A stretch of 64,000 bases of DNA from Takakia lepidozioides (Eukaryota; Streptophyta; Takakiopsida; Takakiales; Takakiaceae): assembly GCA_030704615.1 (NCBI GenBank), contig CM060731.1:26536001-26600000 (forward strand). Reading direction: 5' to 3'. Under the pieces are notes generated by a model. It was not told the DNA's origin, did not search any database, and saw nothing but the letters and a program-made list of their open reading frames with translations. Shown here piece after piece: positions 14,291-26,339 of the stretch (position 1 is the first letter of the stretch; each line of letters starts with the position of its first letter). The position numbers and the translations under genes were made by a program.

Positions 14291-14638
14291 CCCAATCACG
14301 TCTCAGCGTTCTACCTAGTCGCAGGTTGAGGAGGTGGGAAATTGGGAAGAAGGTCGAGGGTTATCGCCCATAACCCAAGCTGCTTTCAGCCACTAGAGGC
14401 TAGACACGTCATCGATATTCCCAAAATAGCCGGTTATGGATACGGCTGGGCCAATCAGGTTGAGGAGGGGGGTTTATGGATACAGCTGGCCCAATCAGGT
14501 CTCGGCGTTCTACCTAGTCGCAGGTTGAGGAGGTGGGAAATTGGGAAGAAGGCCGAGGGTTATAGCCCATAACCAAGTGCTCTAAGCCACTAGGGGCCAA
14601 ACACGTCATCGAGATTCCCAAAACAGCCGGTTATGGAC
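14291..14638 (+). repeat. Direct repeat pair, offset 199 bp
   Basis: A block of about 150 bp beginning CCCAATCA is present at 14291-14440 and again at 14490-14638 with roughly 90% identity by eye. Both copies end in a GCCGGTTATGGA motif related to the preceding foldback. No coding content. Confidence 0.7.
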
Positions 14639-14640
14639 TA

Positions 14641-14816
14641 GATAGTGGCTGCGAGTACTGTTAATAGTAGGGGCTCCGTGTATACCAAGCCACGGCCGCG
14701 GCGAGGAGCCCCTACTATTAACAGTAGCAGGGCTCCTCGCAGCCACTATCTCGTCCGTAAGTATATACAGAGCCCCTACTATTAATGGTAGCATGGCGAC
14801 ACGCAGGCACTATCTG
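14641..14816. repeat. Inverted repeat of a GATAGTGGCTGCGAG / ACTATTAACAGTA unit
   Basis: Left arm 14641-14677 is matched in reverse by 14704-14750, and a third diverged half-copy follows at 14769-14815. The shared core reads AATAGTAGGGGCTCC. A related GGCTCCGTAT hairpin lies at 16393-16420, on the other side of the long inverted-repeat element. Confidence 0.65.
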
Positions 14817-15145
14817 ACGTAGCAATAGAGGGCAGCTTGCAAGCCGCTACCGACCTACCCACTTTCAACCTACCTCATAAACTTTTAGTGTTTCTTACCA
14901 TTCATTTGCACTCCTTTTGTGTTTCGCTCAGCTTGTTTCCCGCTTGTCTATTTGTGGCTGTGTATGTGTGATGGATTCTCACGATCCGCCTCTGCTGTGG
15001 ACCATTTACTGCAAGTTATCTCGTTCTAATAGGTAGGTATAAGTAACGGCAGGTAGGTCGTAAATCATAATCGCATTGGTCATGCATTGTCCCATATCAA
15101 TTGCCCGTAGTCTAGACATCGCGCAGGATACTTAAGCAGATGGGT

Positions 15146-16345
15146 AGGGAATTCCAAAAAGGCCTTGATGTGCAATGCATCGCAATTCACTTGATCACCC
15201 CCTAAAAGTGCGCAATTCAATTGAACTAACCCTAATTTGCAATTCAATTGAATTGTCGGCACACGATTCAATTGAATTGCGAATTGGCAATTCAATTGAA
15301 TTGTCAACTCGCAATTCAATTGAATTGCTGACTACAATTCAATTGAATTGTAATCTATAATTTTTAACTTATTTCTGTATATAATATATATGTATATATT
15401 TAAATTATACATATATACATACACAGGTATAAGCTAAAAATACATGTTGCCCGTCTATTCTTGCTGTCCGTCTGTCAATCCTTTGCCCGTGGTAAGGCTT
15501 GAGCCCAAGATAAGCCTAAGGGAGAGCGAGAGACGGAGAGGGAGAGAGAGGAAGTCACGAAGCGCTTGTAAAAGCGGGATTGTCTCTCTTTGTGGATGTT
15601 GGTGCCAATATATGGCTACGTACATATACCAAACATGATACCAATGTAAGAGTATCAACGTGTAAGAGTTTGATATATTAAACTTATATAGAACACACAT
15701 CCCAACTTCAACATGATACCTTTGTAAGGGTATCGAAATTTTTGATAATTCTCAAGATGAACATATTTTTTGTTTTCTTTGTCCTGGGCCAAATACTAGT
15801 GTTAGGGGACTACATGGTGATGCAGGGGAAGCCTTTCATCAATTGTCAGGTTTGATTTTGTCTGTTTTTTTCGGAGCCAGCCATGTTTCTTTTGCCAGTG
15901 AACCACAGGAAGCTGCTGATCTGTCTCCGTCTCTGGCTCTCCCTTTCTCGCTGAGGCTGAGGGTGGCTTCACAACTCCACAATTTCCTCAAGGGAGGGCA
16001 CAAGAAAGAGGGCCAGCAAGAATAGACGGGCAACATGTATTTTTAGCTTATACTCTTATATGTGTATAAATATAATTTGAATATATACATGTATATATAT
16101 ATTATATATTATATACAAAAATAACTTAAGAATTATAGATTACAATTCAATTGAATTGTAGTCAGCAATTCAATTGAATTGCCAACTAGCGATTCAATTG
16201 AATTACGAGTTGACAATTCAATTGAATTGCAAATTAGGGTTAGTTCAATTGAATTGCCCTTGCAATTCAATTGAATTGCGCACTTTTAGGGGGTGATCAA
16301 GTGAATTGCGATGCATTTCACATCAAGGCCTTTTTGGAATTCCCT
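15146..16345. mobile_element. 1.2-kb long-inverted-repeat (foldback) element, hAT-like ends
   Basis: The arms start AGGGAATTCCAAAAAGGCC and run inward about 390 bp on each side, through arrays of the palindrome CAATTCAATTGAATTG (about six copies per arm), an AT-rich ATATAT tract and a segment holding GTTGCCCGTCTATTC. The unpaired centre is roughly 15545-15925. Candidate 8-bp target duplications AGATGGGT (15138-15145) and AGATGGGG (16346-16353) differ by one base, a length expected for hAT elements. There is no transposase, so this is a non-autonomous element. Confidence 0.8.
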
Positions 16346-16392
16346 AGATGGGGTCTACGGGAGGTGGTCGGGCCGGTGGAGGCATGTAGTTG

Positions 16393-16460
16393 GGCTCCGT
16401 ATGTATATGTATACGGAGCCACGCTACCACGTCATAGCAAGCCTCCTCAGAAGGAGGCTT
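16393..16460. repeat. Two short hairpins
   Basis: GGCTCCGTAT pairs with ATACGGAGCC (16393-16420), and a second hairpin AAGCCTCC / GGAGGCTT follows at about 16440-16460. Function unknown; they resemble parts of the inverted repeat at 14.64-14.82 kb. Confidence 0.55.
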
Positions 16461-16551
16461 TGCGGCGAGCAAGCTACTCTCGACTGCTACGGGGTCTCCA
16501 ATTGGCATCGAAATCCTCCCCATCAGTAGGAGAAGGCCGAGTGCTGGGAGG

Positions 16552-18240
16552 TCATCGTTCCAGCAAACAAAGGTATCTGAGGATCTGGAGCAGAGTTTGC
16601 CTCCCTTGCCCAGGTGATGTCAAAACCAAAGTGTAGCTACAATCTCCTCCTCTGTGAACATCTTGGAAGAGCTCAGACCAAGCTTTCCTAGCTTCAGACA
16701 ATAGGTCTAAGTGAACTCTATGCAGGATAACTCTAGCACATGGAACCAGCCCATCAAAAACGAATGAACATCTAGTCTTCCAAAATTCCACAGGTTGTGT
16801 GCCCGAAGAGTGGCCCACACTGGACAGTGACTCCAGATGTTAAGAGGAAAATCGTTCAGTAACAATAAGAAGTCAGAGGAGTAGGTCGGATTCCAGTTAC
16901 AATAGAACAGAAGTACTAATCTCCAGACAAATATGGGTGTTGAGCAAAGGAGAAGACAGTGCTCAATCGATTTAGGAGAGTTGGAATGACAACATGTGCA
17001 AGTCCCCGGACCATCTGATATGAAGCTGAACACGGGAAGAATTTGGTTAACCAATTTCCACAGGAAGCTGCCTGACACCTTAGTTGCTCTGTCTTTCCTC
17101 CAACGTCAGCCCATATGTATCTCCAAGGTAAACGATTACGAGAAACGTGTTGCCATTTAGTGTCCATTTGGAGACCATGAGGGACGGCCTATTCAGAATA
17201 GAGTACCCCAACTTAACAGTGTAAGCAAAGAAATGATCATGTTTCTTGGTCATCCACATCCACTCAGCAGGATCAAATTGCAACAAAGAAACAAGGGCCG
17301 TTAGAAACCACCTGAACTTCCTCGAGTAATTGAGATGTTCTCGGGAGCTGGAGCAGGGTTAGGAAGACCCGTCACAAAACTCTAATGGCATAAAGAGAAT
17401 TATCATGTAGAGAAACCCAAGAAGGAGCAACGAGATTCCCAATGTGATCGGATTGCAATCTCCAAGAAAATGACAAGATGTGGAAGCTGCCAAAAAAAGC
17501 AAAGGAAGAAGAGGTGTCATGGCCACCCAACCACACAGGGAGAAGCCTACGGTTTAATGGGAAGGAACAAAGAGAAATCCAAGAAGTGGGGATTTGTTGA
17601 ATAACCGAAACCCAGGATGTAGCACGTCTAGAGGAGAGGGAGCTGACAGCCACAAAAGAATCTAGAAAACTATCTGAGTCCCATAGCTATAATCTGCTTT
17701 TCAAGATCCAAAATAATTCCCAGACCACCGTTTTCTTTTGTTGCGTGATTTGAGCCCAACTAACGAGAGCCTGACGTTTGGGCGAGGCTGGGGTTGCACC
17801 CCATATAAAGTTTCGAACAAGAGCCTTGATCTACTTGATTATATCATAGCAAGGGGACCACACAAAGGCAATAAACCAGATAGAAGCCAAGAGAACTTGA
17901 TTGACAGCTAGCGCTCTGCCAGAGATGGAAAGGTGAAGAGAGCTCCAATGGATCAACTTTTTTTCAACTTAGAGATAACGGCCGCGCATCTCTACTGATC
18001 GGATAAACCATGACCAATGAGATGGTCGAGTAGGGAATGAGCTCGACCATCTTGGAGCCATGAGAGACTGAGGTCATTACCCCACGGATCAGACAGGGTG
18101 GAGTTAGCGATCAGTTTAGATAGAATAGCAACTGATTTAGGCCAATTGACCCACAAACCAGAGGCTTCACAAAAAGATTGAAAAGAGTTGAGCTGCCTTC
18201 AGGCAAACTCTTATAGAGTCTTGCAGCATGCATGGAGCTC
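16552..18240 (-). pseudogene. Non-LTR (LINE) retrotransposon relic, 3' part of the reverse transcriptase ORF
   Basis: Reading the minus strand from 18240 to 16552, several frames together recall the C-terminal part of plant L1-type LINE proteins: SISGRALAVNQVLLASIWF followed by an RNFIWG-type block, and further on a zinc-binding RT-associated region with FLWKLVNQILPV, CTCCHSNSPKSIEHC and FVWRLVLLF. The frame changes and stops every 60-120 codons, so it cannot make a protein. Polymerase motifs are not visible in this piece. Confidence 0.75.
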
Positions 18241-18329
18241 GAGTGGGGGAGCTAATGCTCTCGACAGGTTCCTTCTCATCCTGAGCCCTCTACTTTTCAC
18301 ATTTTGCTGAAAACTCCTCATCTTCATTG

Positions 18330-18924
18330 CAGCCCACTGATATTGACAATTATAATTCCTTGAGTCATCAAGGCTGGTGGGAGGAGCCATTTTGGCATGG
18401 AGGGGGACTCCGACCTTTACAACAGTGTGCTTGTCCCACTTCAGTTAGGCTCCTCCTCGGGCATGCACACAGACAAAAGTTGCCCAGGTGCAGCATGAAG
18501 GGGAACCCAAAGACAAGGAGGTGGACAATGACTTTATATGTGAGTAAGTCTTCCTTCAACTTACCGTTTGTCTCTGCGTGGCTTCTTCACGACGCATCAT
18601 CATTGGAGAACTAATTTCTCATTCCTTGTCGTCCCTTTCAAGAAACCCAGGTGTGGAACTTCAAAAGCCCCTTTGATCTGGTCCGCATCGGTTCTCCATA
18701 GCCCAGCTCCAGCTTTTTGGTTGCTAGTATATGCGGAGGCAATGGCAATTCATATGTCAACAACTCCATCACCCACTCCCAAGTTATCAAAGCGCAAGGA
18801 TGAACGTCCTAGTTCACAGGCTTTGCAATTCTTGGACCTGTCTGCATCCGATGTCAGGTCTTGTTCTAGTGATGTGGACTCAGATTCTAGTTCTGGGAGC
18901 TCTCTGTCTTTATCCCTTTCATGA
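18330..18924 (+). pseudogene. Fragment of a transposon-borne beta-class DNA methyltransferase (3' end)
   Basis: This stretch is a diverged copy of the last two exons of the minus-strand methyltransferase at 37.2-42.9 kb. Shared stretches are GMEGDSDLYN(S/T)VL(V/L)PL, the DK-VDNDF block followed by a GTGAGTAAG donor, and VYAEAMA(I/L)H with a terminal acidic Asp/Ser tail. Differences in the shared blocks are largely at third codon positions, so both copies were once under protein-level constraint. Here the first exon carries a frame break after the SSGMHTDK block. Everything upstream, including motif IV, is missing. Confidence 0.7.
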
Positions 18925-19462
18925 GCATAAAAGAAACTTTATACTCTTTCAATCATGAAAAATCAATTTTGAGTATTTCACATTGCTCCGGTGTCTAGTA
19001 CATAGGGTGTTTTCCATTATGTTCATGAATACTCTTTCAGTTTTTGTGCAAGGCCACTCGATGTGGTGTGGTGTGTGTTCTGACAGTGTTATTGACTATT
19101 GAAGAAGCAAATACTTGGTCCTGGAATTCAAACAGAACTCATGCAATCACTTTACCCTGTAACACTTTGCAAACTAATCTCTTAATTTGCTCATGTTGGT
19201 TCGACAGTTTAATTCAAACTCACAACCGGGAAAACACACGCCAACAGAGGGAAAAAATGATGGAAGGAATGCAGAAATGATGGTGAATGGAATGCATCCA
19301 GGCTGAAAACAGTTTTGAACAAAATAATAAGTAAAATAATAGTTTAAAATGGAAAATAAAATAAAATAGTAGATTGCACAGACGACTAAACAATGACTTG
19401 CGGCTGGTGGCTCACTTGGAGAGTGAGCACTATGTACCACCCAATGTTCATTGCATTTATGG

Positions 19463-19515
19463 TTTTAGGGTTGAGGGTTGAGGGTTTGGGGTTTGGGGTT
19501 TGGGGTTTTAGGGTC
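19463..19515 (+). repeat. Degenerate telomere-like tract
   Basis: A run of TTTAGGG, TTGAGGG and TTTGGGG heptamers (about seven units). Plant-type telomere repeat is TTTAGGG; this short degenerate tract is interstitial and not a chromosome end. Confidence 0.6.
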
Positions 19516-19640
19516 CTATTTGTGGACTTCTTCTGCAGCCAATAATATGCACTTCGGCCCTATTTCTCATAACTTCTACTGGCGGTAATAGGCCCCTATG
19601 TAACTGTGGTGTCCGCTGTAATAGGCCCCATGGTTTCAAG

Positions 19641-19700
19641 GTCACGCTAGAAACGTGAGCAGTTTTTTGCTCACGGAATGTTTTGCTCACGGCTCACGGT
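19641..19700. repeat. GTGAGC/GCTCAC cluster, candidate transposon right end
   Basis: Contains GTCACGC, ACGTGAGCAG and three GCTCACGG copies, preceded by GGTAATAGGCCCC repeats. The same layout is seen at 31990-32054 and 59764-59837. It lies about 1.3 kb beyond the methyltransferase fragment, which matches the spacing at the left end of the 36.5-59.8 kb element in mirror orientation. Confidence 0.5.
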
Positions 19701-20254
19701 CTAGCATTCCCCTTGAACTCATCATACAAAATCATTGTTAAATCGCTAGCTCTCGGGCTGCAACCCTTGTTTGGGAAGCTTATTAGGCCCCGAATAGTCA
19801 GGCTTCCTCAGAAGGGCATGATATTGGATAATATCTTGCTGGCTCATGAAGCTTTGTATCAGGCTCATATCTCCAATCAGCCCATTGCTCTTCTAATGGT
19901 TGATTTGAAAAAATGTTTGATAATGTGGACTGGTCTTTCCGGTGCCTTGACAAAATTAGGAATCAACGCCACTTCCTCAAGTGGGTTCACATCCTTCTCT
20001 TTTCTGCCTCTAGTAAAGTCATCATCAATGGGGTGCTTTCCTCATCTTTTCCTCTCCACATGTCTCTAAGGCAAGGATGCCCTCTTGCCCCCTTCCTTTT
20101 TCTAATAGTTGCCGATACGCTAGGGCATCTCTTAAGTTTGAATGATGACATCAAAGGTTTGAAAGTCCCAAGATCCATGCCTGACTCCTATAGTATCAAA
20201 GCTAATTCTTTATATGCGGATGATATGACGTCGCTTGTGGACAATAGCTCATAA
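19701..20254 (+). pseudogene. LINE reverse transcriptase fragment
   Basis: A truncated polymerase domain from a non-LTR retrotransposon. Visible blocks are NSSYKIIVKSLALGLQPL, ILDNILLAHEAL, DLKK-FDNVDWSF, LRQGCPLAPFLFLIVADTL and the catalytic LYADD. One frame change lies at about 19911-19915 inside the DLKK/FDNVDW block. The fragment starts abruptly after a GTGAGC cluster and ends soon after LYADD, so it is dead. Confidence 0.85.
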
Positions 20255-22059
20255 CAAAACGTTTCACTAATGTTGTGAACACCTTAGTGTATTTATGACA
20301 TTCTCACCACAGGCTATATGATATGAAAAAATTGCTCCATGATGTTGTGACAAATCAAATAGAACGAAAAAGAACAATGGACTTGGATTTCACAAGTTCT
20401 CGAAACCCACCAATTTCAGACAGTAAGTTCAATCCAAATTGGGTGGGAAACAACATGTGTCCTGAAATTGCGTTGCTTGCAAAACTCTAAGTCTAAACAT
20501 AGTCAGTTCTGGAAATTCTAAAGTACTCACACTATAACGGCACAATTGTACATAGATCAACCAAACCTGTTTATACCTTAAACCAGTCCCAGGTCTTTTT
20601 ATTAAAATATTTAAAATTTAGGAGAGAAAATAATGGCACAGTTATACCTACAACTAAAATTTGAACCCCTCCCAATTTTATTTGAGACCTATAACTGTAT
20701 CGTTGTACCTTAAACTAGTCCCATTTTTATATTATTATTATCATTATTATTTTTAAAATGATTTTGGAGAGCTATAATAGTACTTGGTCCAACAAGATCT
20801 GTTGCGGTTTTAGCCATATATTGGTACCATTATAGCCTAAACTGACCCGGTCATGTTTCTGTTTGAGCCCTATGACAGAAACGATCTATGTGAGTTTGTC
20901 TTGTAACAACATAGTTATCCAATGACTGTGCCCAATTGACATTTTGCATATTGCCTATAACTGCACGGTTATACCGATCCACTAATTAATAATTGTACTG
21001 TTATTTGTCAAATAGTGGATGGTGGACGTTCATCAGATTGTTGCTCTTCAAAGCACTGTTCAAGTATTCAGATTGGGCAATTGAAGGTTCATTCACTAAC
21101 GGTTCTGTTATTCATCTTTGTCGATCAACTGAGCTCATGCAGTTACACTTAAAAGTGAGGAGGAAAAGCATCTCACATAGATGCATGAGATAGATCTTGT
21201 GACTATTTATTTGTTGCATGGCAAATAAAATGCATCGTTATATTGGCAGTCTAGTGCAGACAATAGTCAATGGCTTGATAGTCCTTGCACATGACTCGTC
21301 AATCTGAATCTGTCAGGTTTGTGTGATAACGGCGCCGTTATGGGACAAATTGATATTCCATGGCTGGATGCATGAGCTACTGATATATGAAACAAATGCG
21401 GGTAGGCTGATTCACGTATTCATCTGCCTGAATTTGCTATAATGGCATCGTTATGAACTTCAAGTACTTGGGTTCTATGACAGTGCGCCTGCCTATACCA
21501 TTGTTAGTCCTATACTATAACTGTTGATTGCATCCTATGTGTTGACTTGCACACGAACGGGTCAAATACGAGGATGCTCTTGTCCATGGTAGGAGAATAA
21601 CAGTGTCGATATTCCTCCACCGAGTCTTACTAGGGAGCGTCTAAGATTGAATATGTTTGTTGCATCTCAATGTCAGTCTGTGACCATCATAGATATTGAT
21701 ACGTGGGTTGATGGATTACTGGAATCATTAGGAACAATATCAAATGAACGAATCAATGTTGAATCTATATTTTTCCACTTTGTACTGTAACGACAACGTT
21801 ATTCATATCCACTAGTGTCACCCTGGGTGATTGGGTGTCATATGGAGTTGTGGGGAGTGTAATCACGCATTAATGGACAGCTGGCTTGCATGGTAGCATT
21901 ACCGATTTCGACAATATTTCTGCGATAAGTATGTTCAAGATTACAAAATACTGCTTAGTAGTCAACATGCTTGTCTAACAGTACATTAATTGTGATGTTA
22001 TCGGGTTTCCCTCACTTTTTGTACTCTCATGTATTGCAGGAGCTCTGCCTTCATTCCAA
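20255..22059. other. AT-rich intergenic DNA, nothing identified
   Basis: No gene-like open frame, RNA gene or clear repeat. Phrases such as CTATAACTG and CGTTAT recur loosely and may come from an old diverged repeat. Confidence 0.4.
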
Positions 22060-22720
22060 CACGGATAGGCCCACAATGAGTTCTGGTTCTAGATGTGTAG
22101 AAATAACATCATTAAGTATTGCATTTTCGGGAAGCAAACATATGGCATGGAGACAATGCCACATCCCCCTGTCATGCGGCCTGTTGTTGTGGATACAGAC
22201 CTCACATAGGATGAAGTTGTTGCCCTTATTGCAATAGGTTTTAACATGGTCGACCGGAAAAAAAAACCCCTTTGTAACACTAGGGAGCTGTTGAACCTCG
22301 AAGACCTTCCAACCCTACAAGGAACAGAAGTCATGGAAGGGACAATTTAGCACATCCTACATTGTGATGGGATAAAGTCAAAAGACGACCGCAACCTCCA
22401 TCAAAGGTTAATGAGACAAGGATTGCCAATGCTCTTGGAATGGTTTCTATGGTTTAGGATTCAAAGACGTGTTTGTGCCAAGATGGGGCTAGATGTACCT
22501 GATGTAAACTGTAGGATTGGCTATGCGCAAGGAGGTATACATTGTTACCATCCTGAACTTGCTAGCGACAATTGTTGTGATTTAACAATGGAATCGAAGA
22601 ATGCCTCTAAATTTTCCATGCAAGCATTTGTATTACATCTATCTCAAGCGATTGAAGTGTATCTCCACCACATACGACTTCATTCATGCACCAACGTAGA
22701 GTTATCACAAGGTGATTAAG
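22060..22720 (+). pseudogene. Decayed protein-coding relic of unknown family
   Basis: Parts of the plus strand read as protein with scattered stops: an open run at 22411-22719 (102 codons, RQGLPMLLEWFLWF near its start) is preceded by readable pieces such as DEVVALIAIGFNMVDRKK and RELLNLEDLPTLQGTEVMEG. The style is that of a dead gene or transposon ORF, but I cannot name the family. Confidence 0.35.
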
Positions 22721-22879
22721 CCTCTTAACTTATGGATACCTTAACTTATGCCATTATTTGGGTACCTGCTATGCACAAATAAGTGTAGGCCACGGTTACA
22801 GGCCCTATACTACACGATCTAGGTGCATCTAATTCCGAGGGTGTCATGCCCACGCCCCCTATTTTGGCACAATCATATA

Positions 22880-23705
22880 CAGACTGCCCTGGATAAATGT
22901 TACCTCTATAAACGTCAAACTACCATAAATGTTAAGAAAATTTTACTCCCCTACTTGTGCACACTAGCAAATTTAAAGTGTTATTTGTTAACAATTGTTT
23001 ACTCCCCTCTTTGATAATTTTCCCTCCATAAATGTTAAGTGTACCATAAAGGCTTCACCTAAGAGGAGAAAGTAGTATAAGTTCCAACTAGATTATGATA
23101 AGATTCCATCTTAAAACATAATCAATCTGAAGACCAAAAAGTAAGTGGGAGGTAATACTAAAGTGAATAGATGAAACAAGTGTATATACAACATTTGGAG
23201 ACTTGATATGGAGGTTATTCCTGAGATACAACGAATGTATGTTCAACATTTTGAGACTTGACATAATGTTTTTGAGAGACTAGATCACATAAGTTATGTG
23301 GTAGTTGTACCTGCGTTAGCTATTTTGCCAAGTAGATGGTGTCGATTGGTCTTTTAGTGAGTGTAGTTAGTATATTCTTGAAATACCTACGCAATTTTCT
23401 TTTTGGTTGTTGATAGATAGGCCCACCCACATGGTTAGATAGATGTGTTGTACTAATAAGTTAGATATTAGGTGATTAATAAAGATGAAAGACAACTCAC
23501 AGGCAAAGAGAGAATAGAATATATTACACTTTATTTCATAAAGTGTTACTTTCATAATTTTTACATTTGTTAAATGTTACATTCCGTAAATGTTAATGTG
23601 CTACAACTAACCCCTTCATAAACTGTTAATATGTTAACCTTGTCTAAACGTTATTTTTTTTCTACTCCCTACTGTTAAAACTTAACATTTATCCAGGGCA
23701 GACTG
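22880..23705. mobile_element. 826-bp TA-flanked inverted-repeat element
   Basis: The left end CAGACTGCCCTGGATAAATG is matched in reverse by the right end (rc CAGTCTGCCCTGGATAAATG), with TA on both sides (22878-22879 and 23706-23707). TA duplication and CAG-starting ends are typical of Tc1/mariner-type non-autonomous elements. The interior holds many AAATGTTA repeats and no transposase. Confidence 0.65.
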
Positions 23706-24437
23706 TAGTGTAACTGAAAGACATACCATGCACACACATGTTAAATTGTTTCCTTACTTTTCCCGGAGATTTCTTGTGAAATTTTTTATTGCAATTATTG
23801 AACATAATAATATTTTATATTCCATCCATACACCGCCGTTATTGGGAGTTTTTTAGTACTATGCGCATGAATAGGCTCATGGGAAAAATAAACAATCCCT
23901 AATATGCTTGGTCAAACCTGTGAATGTATTGTTTGAAAAATACCAAGTTTGAAAATCCCCACTAAAACACTATAAATTTCCCAAATTCCACGGTGGAAAT
24001 TTTGGAAATTTGGGGAGATGATGAAGTGCAAAGTAGGCACCTCTATCTACGGTCAATTTCTTAGGATGAAAATTGGTGGGTTGGCAGGCTCTGTTTTCTG
24101 TTCAGGGATGCAATTTTTCATTGTGTTTTTTCTTCTATCTTGTCGGCAGATAAGGTTTAACATACAAGGCAACAATATAAGTGAATTTGATAAAAAGTTT
24201 ACCTAAGTGAGTGGATGTTATATGTCAAAAGTTGTAACAAACAGATGTGGCAATAATTGTTTTAAAAACAAATGCTTAAAAAATCATTTTTTTGCAGTGC
24301 AAAAATCAGTCAAAGTTAATGCAATCCCGTTCAACATGTAAGGAAAACAGTGTGGAGAAAAAGGAAAAAATATAACTATGGAATTATGGACTACCCCACT
24401 GCACTAACACACACATTTTCAAGTTTGAACATACAAC
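23706..24437. other. AT-rich intergenic DNA, nothing identified
   Basis: No supported gene or repeat. The only open frame longer than 60 codons (24018-24206, +) has no recognisable content. Confidence 0.35.
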
Positions 24438-24560
24438 TGGCCAAAAGCGGCTTACACTAGACATAGAATGGGAGTTTAATGCGTGCGTGCGAGGCTTGCC
24501 GGTACAATCCCTGGAGCTAACCGGAGAGTCCCTGTGGGCCCGCGGTCAAATCCCCCCCCC
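24438..24560 (+). repeat. Copy 1 of a dispersed repeat, inverted relative to 26340-26470
   Basis: About 120 bp with ACACTAGACATAGAATG, AATGCGTGCGTGC, CCGGTAC and a terminal GGTCAAATCCCC that resembles a tRNA-type B box. The reverse complement of 26340-26470 shares all of these. It is followed by a C run and a T run (24548-24600). Confidence 0.55.
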
Positions 24561-24919
24561 CCCTCTCCCCCTTCCCTTGTGTATCAAGGTTTTTTTTTTC
24601 CATTTTGGCTTAGCGTATATGGCTACAAAATTTGAAGGCTAAGTGCAAAGGAGGCGATGTCATAGATGCTTAGCTAAAAATCAACTGGCTAGAGGCTATT
24701 TCATTTGCATGCAATATGGCGATTTGAGTATTTTGTGTATGCATTGGATAGACGATACAAATAAAAATTGAGGCATAAAATAGTGGCTACAAGAGGCCAC
24801 ATATTGTTGCAATGTGGCTACAATGCCATAGTCGAAGTGCATTTGCTGGCACTAGAGCCTAATCTCAAGTAGCAAAGTGGCACCATTGCCTAATGTCAAG
24901 AAGCAATGTAGGCATAACA

Positions 24920-25490
24920 GTCTATTTAAAATCTGAAATCTGAAATTTGTTGATCAAGTCTTAAACTGGGCCAGCAAGCATCGTGGCCTCAATATCAAAT
25001 AACAAAGTGACACCATAGTCCAATTCGTAAACTCGTACAACTCGTACCACGGCAGCCCACTCACAATATGAAATCTAAAATAATTAATCAACTCTATTTA
25101 AAATCTGAAATCTGAAATTAATTGGTCAAGTCTTAATCTGGGGCACTAAGCATCGCCTCAATATCAAATAACAAAGTGACACCATAGTCCAATTTGAACG
25201 AGCAAACTCGTACCAATGTAGGCGTGGCAGCCCACTCACAATCTGAAATCTAAAATAATTAATCAAAGAAGTGCAAAGATGGCCAGCAAAAACCATAGCC
25301 TCAATTTCAAGTAGCAAGGTGGCACCATTGAGGATGGTGAAGGAACAAATTGATACCAAGTGAGGCAGGACACTCACAATCTGAAATCTGAAACTAATTA
25401 ATCAAAGAAGTCCTACGTAAACATCACGATCTCAATTTCAAATAGCAAGGTAGCACCATAGCCCAATGTGAAAGAGCAATATGGTACTAA
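24920..25490 (+). repeat. Tandem repeat, ~140-175 bp unit, about four copies
   Basis: Units begin AATCTGAAATCTGAAATT (near 24930, 25100, 25238 and 25376) and contain CCTCAATATCAAATAACAAA, GTGACACCATAG and CAGCCCACTCACAAT. The unit length is uneven, so this is an old, degraded array. No coding content. Confidence 0.65.
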
Positions 25491-26199
25491 AAAAAACTAC
25501 AGTATAAAGATCTTAGGCGAAATTTTGAAAGCAAGGTGCGAGGAGAGATGACGATGGTGAAGCTTCGTAGGGCTGCGCGCAATGGCGACGGCCTACCCTT
25601 GCAGCGTCCAAAACCCTGGCGTTCCAACGATCCAGGTCGTGCTGCATGGCGAGATCTCTACCGTTGATCGCGCGATGGGATGACAGCCACTAGATGTAGG
25701 GCTGTGGGGAACATGTATTTTTGGCGCAACTCGCATGTTCCCTGGAGCTTTCTGGCACCAGCCCGTGTGCGCGCCCCTATTTTCCGGTGCATTTTTTGTT
25801 TTTTTCCCCAGGATTTTACATACGGCTATCACAACCCTTTGTTTTTTATCGCTTTTAGGCTCCATTTCGCCTAAAAAAGAAGCGTTGTTGTGTATGCTTC
25901 ACGCCCATCCGAGGGTCCCACGTTCCCATGTTCCCGCTCCACCGCTCTACTCCCCGCTCCTCCACTCCCCAGTTATTGCTCCCTGCTCCTATGCTCCCCT
26001 GTTCTCCGCTCCCTTGTAGTAACAAGAGAGTGGCGGAGCACTAACACGGGGAACAAGGAGAACAAGGAAGCGGTATGTATGTGGGAACAGAGGAGCAGCG
26101 ATTGGGAACAGGGGAGCGGAGATCTGCTTGAGGGACTTAGAAAATTTTGGAGATGCAAAAATCTAATAACACCTCAGTCAAATCCTTAAACATACGATT
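25491..26199. other. Non-coding, CTCC/GGAG-rich
   Basis: Between 25900 and 26120 the strand is rich in CGCTCC and then GGAGCG, so parts can pair with each other. Long open frames here follow from the biased composition rather than from coding. Confidence 0.35.
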
Positions 26200-26285
26200 T
26201 CCATCGAGCCGTGGGCGAGGTCTGGACTTGGCACCCCCGAATTAATGGTCAATGCATCCAGCCACCAAGCTACCCGCCGCTTTCT
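26200..26285 (-). repeat. SINE-like tRNA-derived segment
   Basis: On the minus strand a possible A box (TAGCTTGGTGG) is followed about 37 bases later by a possible B box (GGTGCCAAGTCC). The cloverleaf is not complete, so it is not a functional tRNA gene. Spacing fits the head of a tRNA-derived SINE. Confidence 0.4.
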
Positions 26286-26339
26286 TGCAACCCCTCACAA
26301 TTTTTATGTTTTGTACTATAATACAGGCAATAACGGCAA

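Noticed and set aside
26200-26285. Functional tRNA gene
   Set aside because: A and B box-like motifs exist but the acceptor and anticodon stems do not form convincingly.
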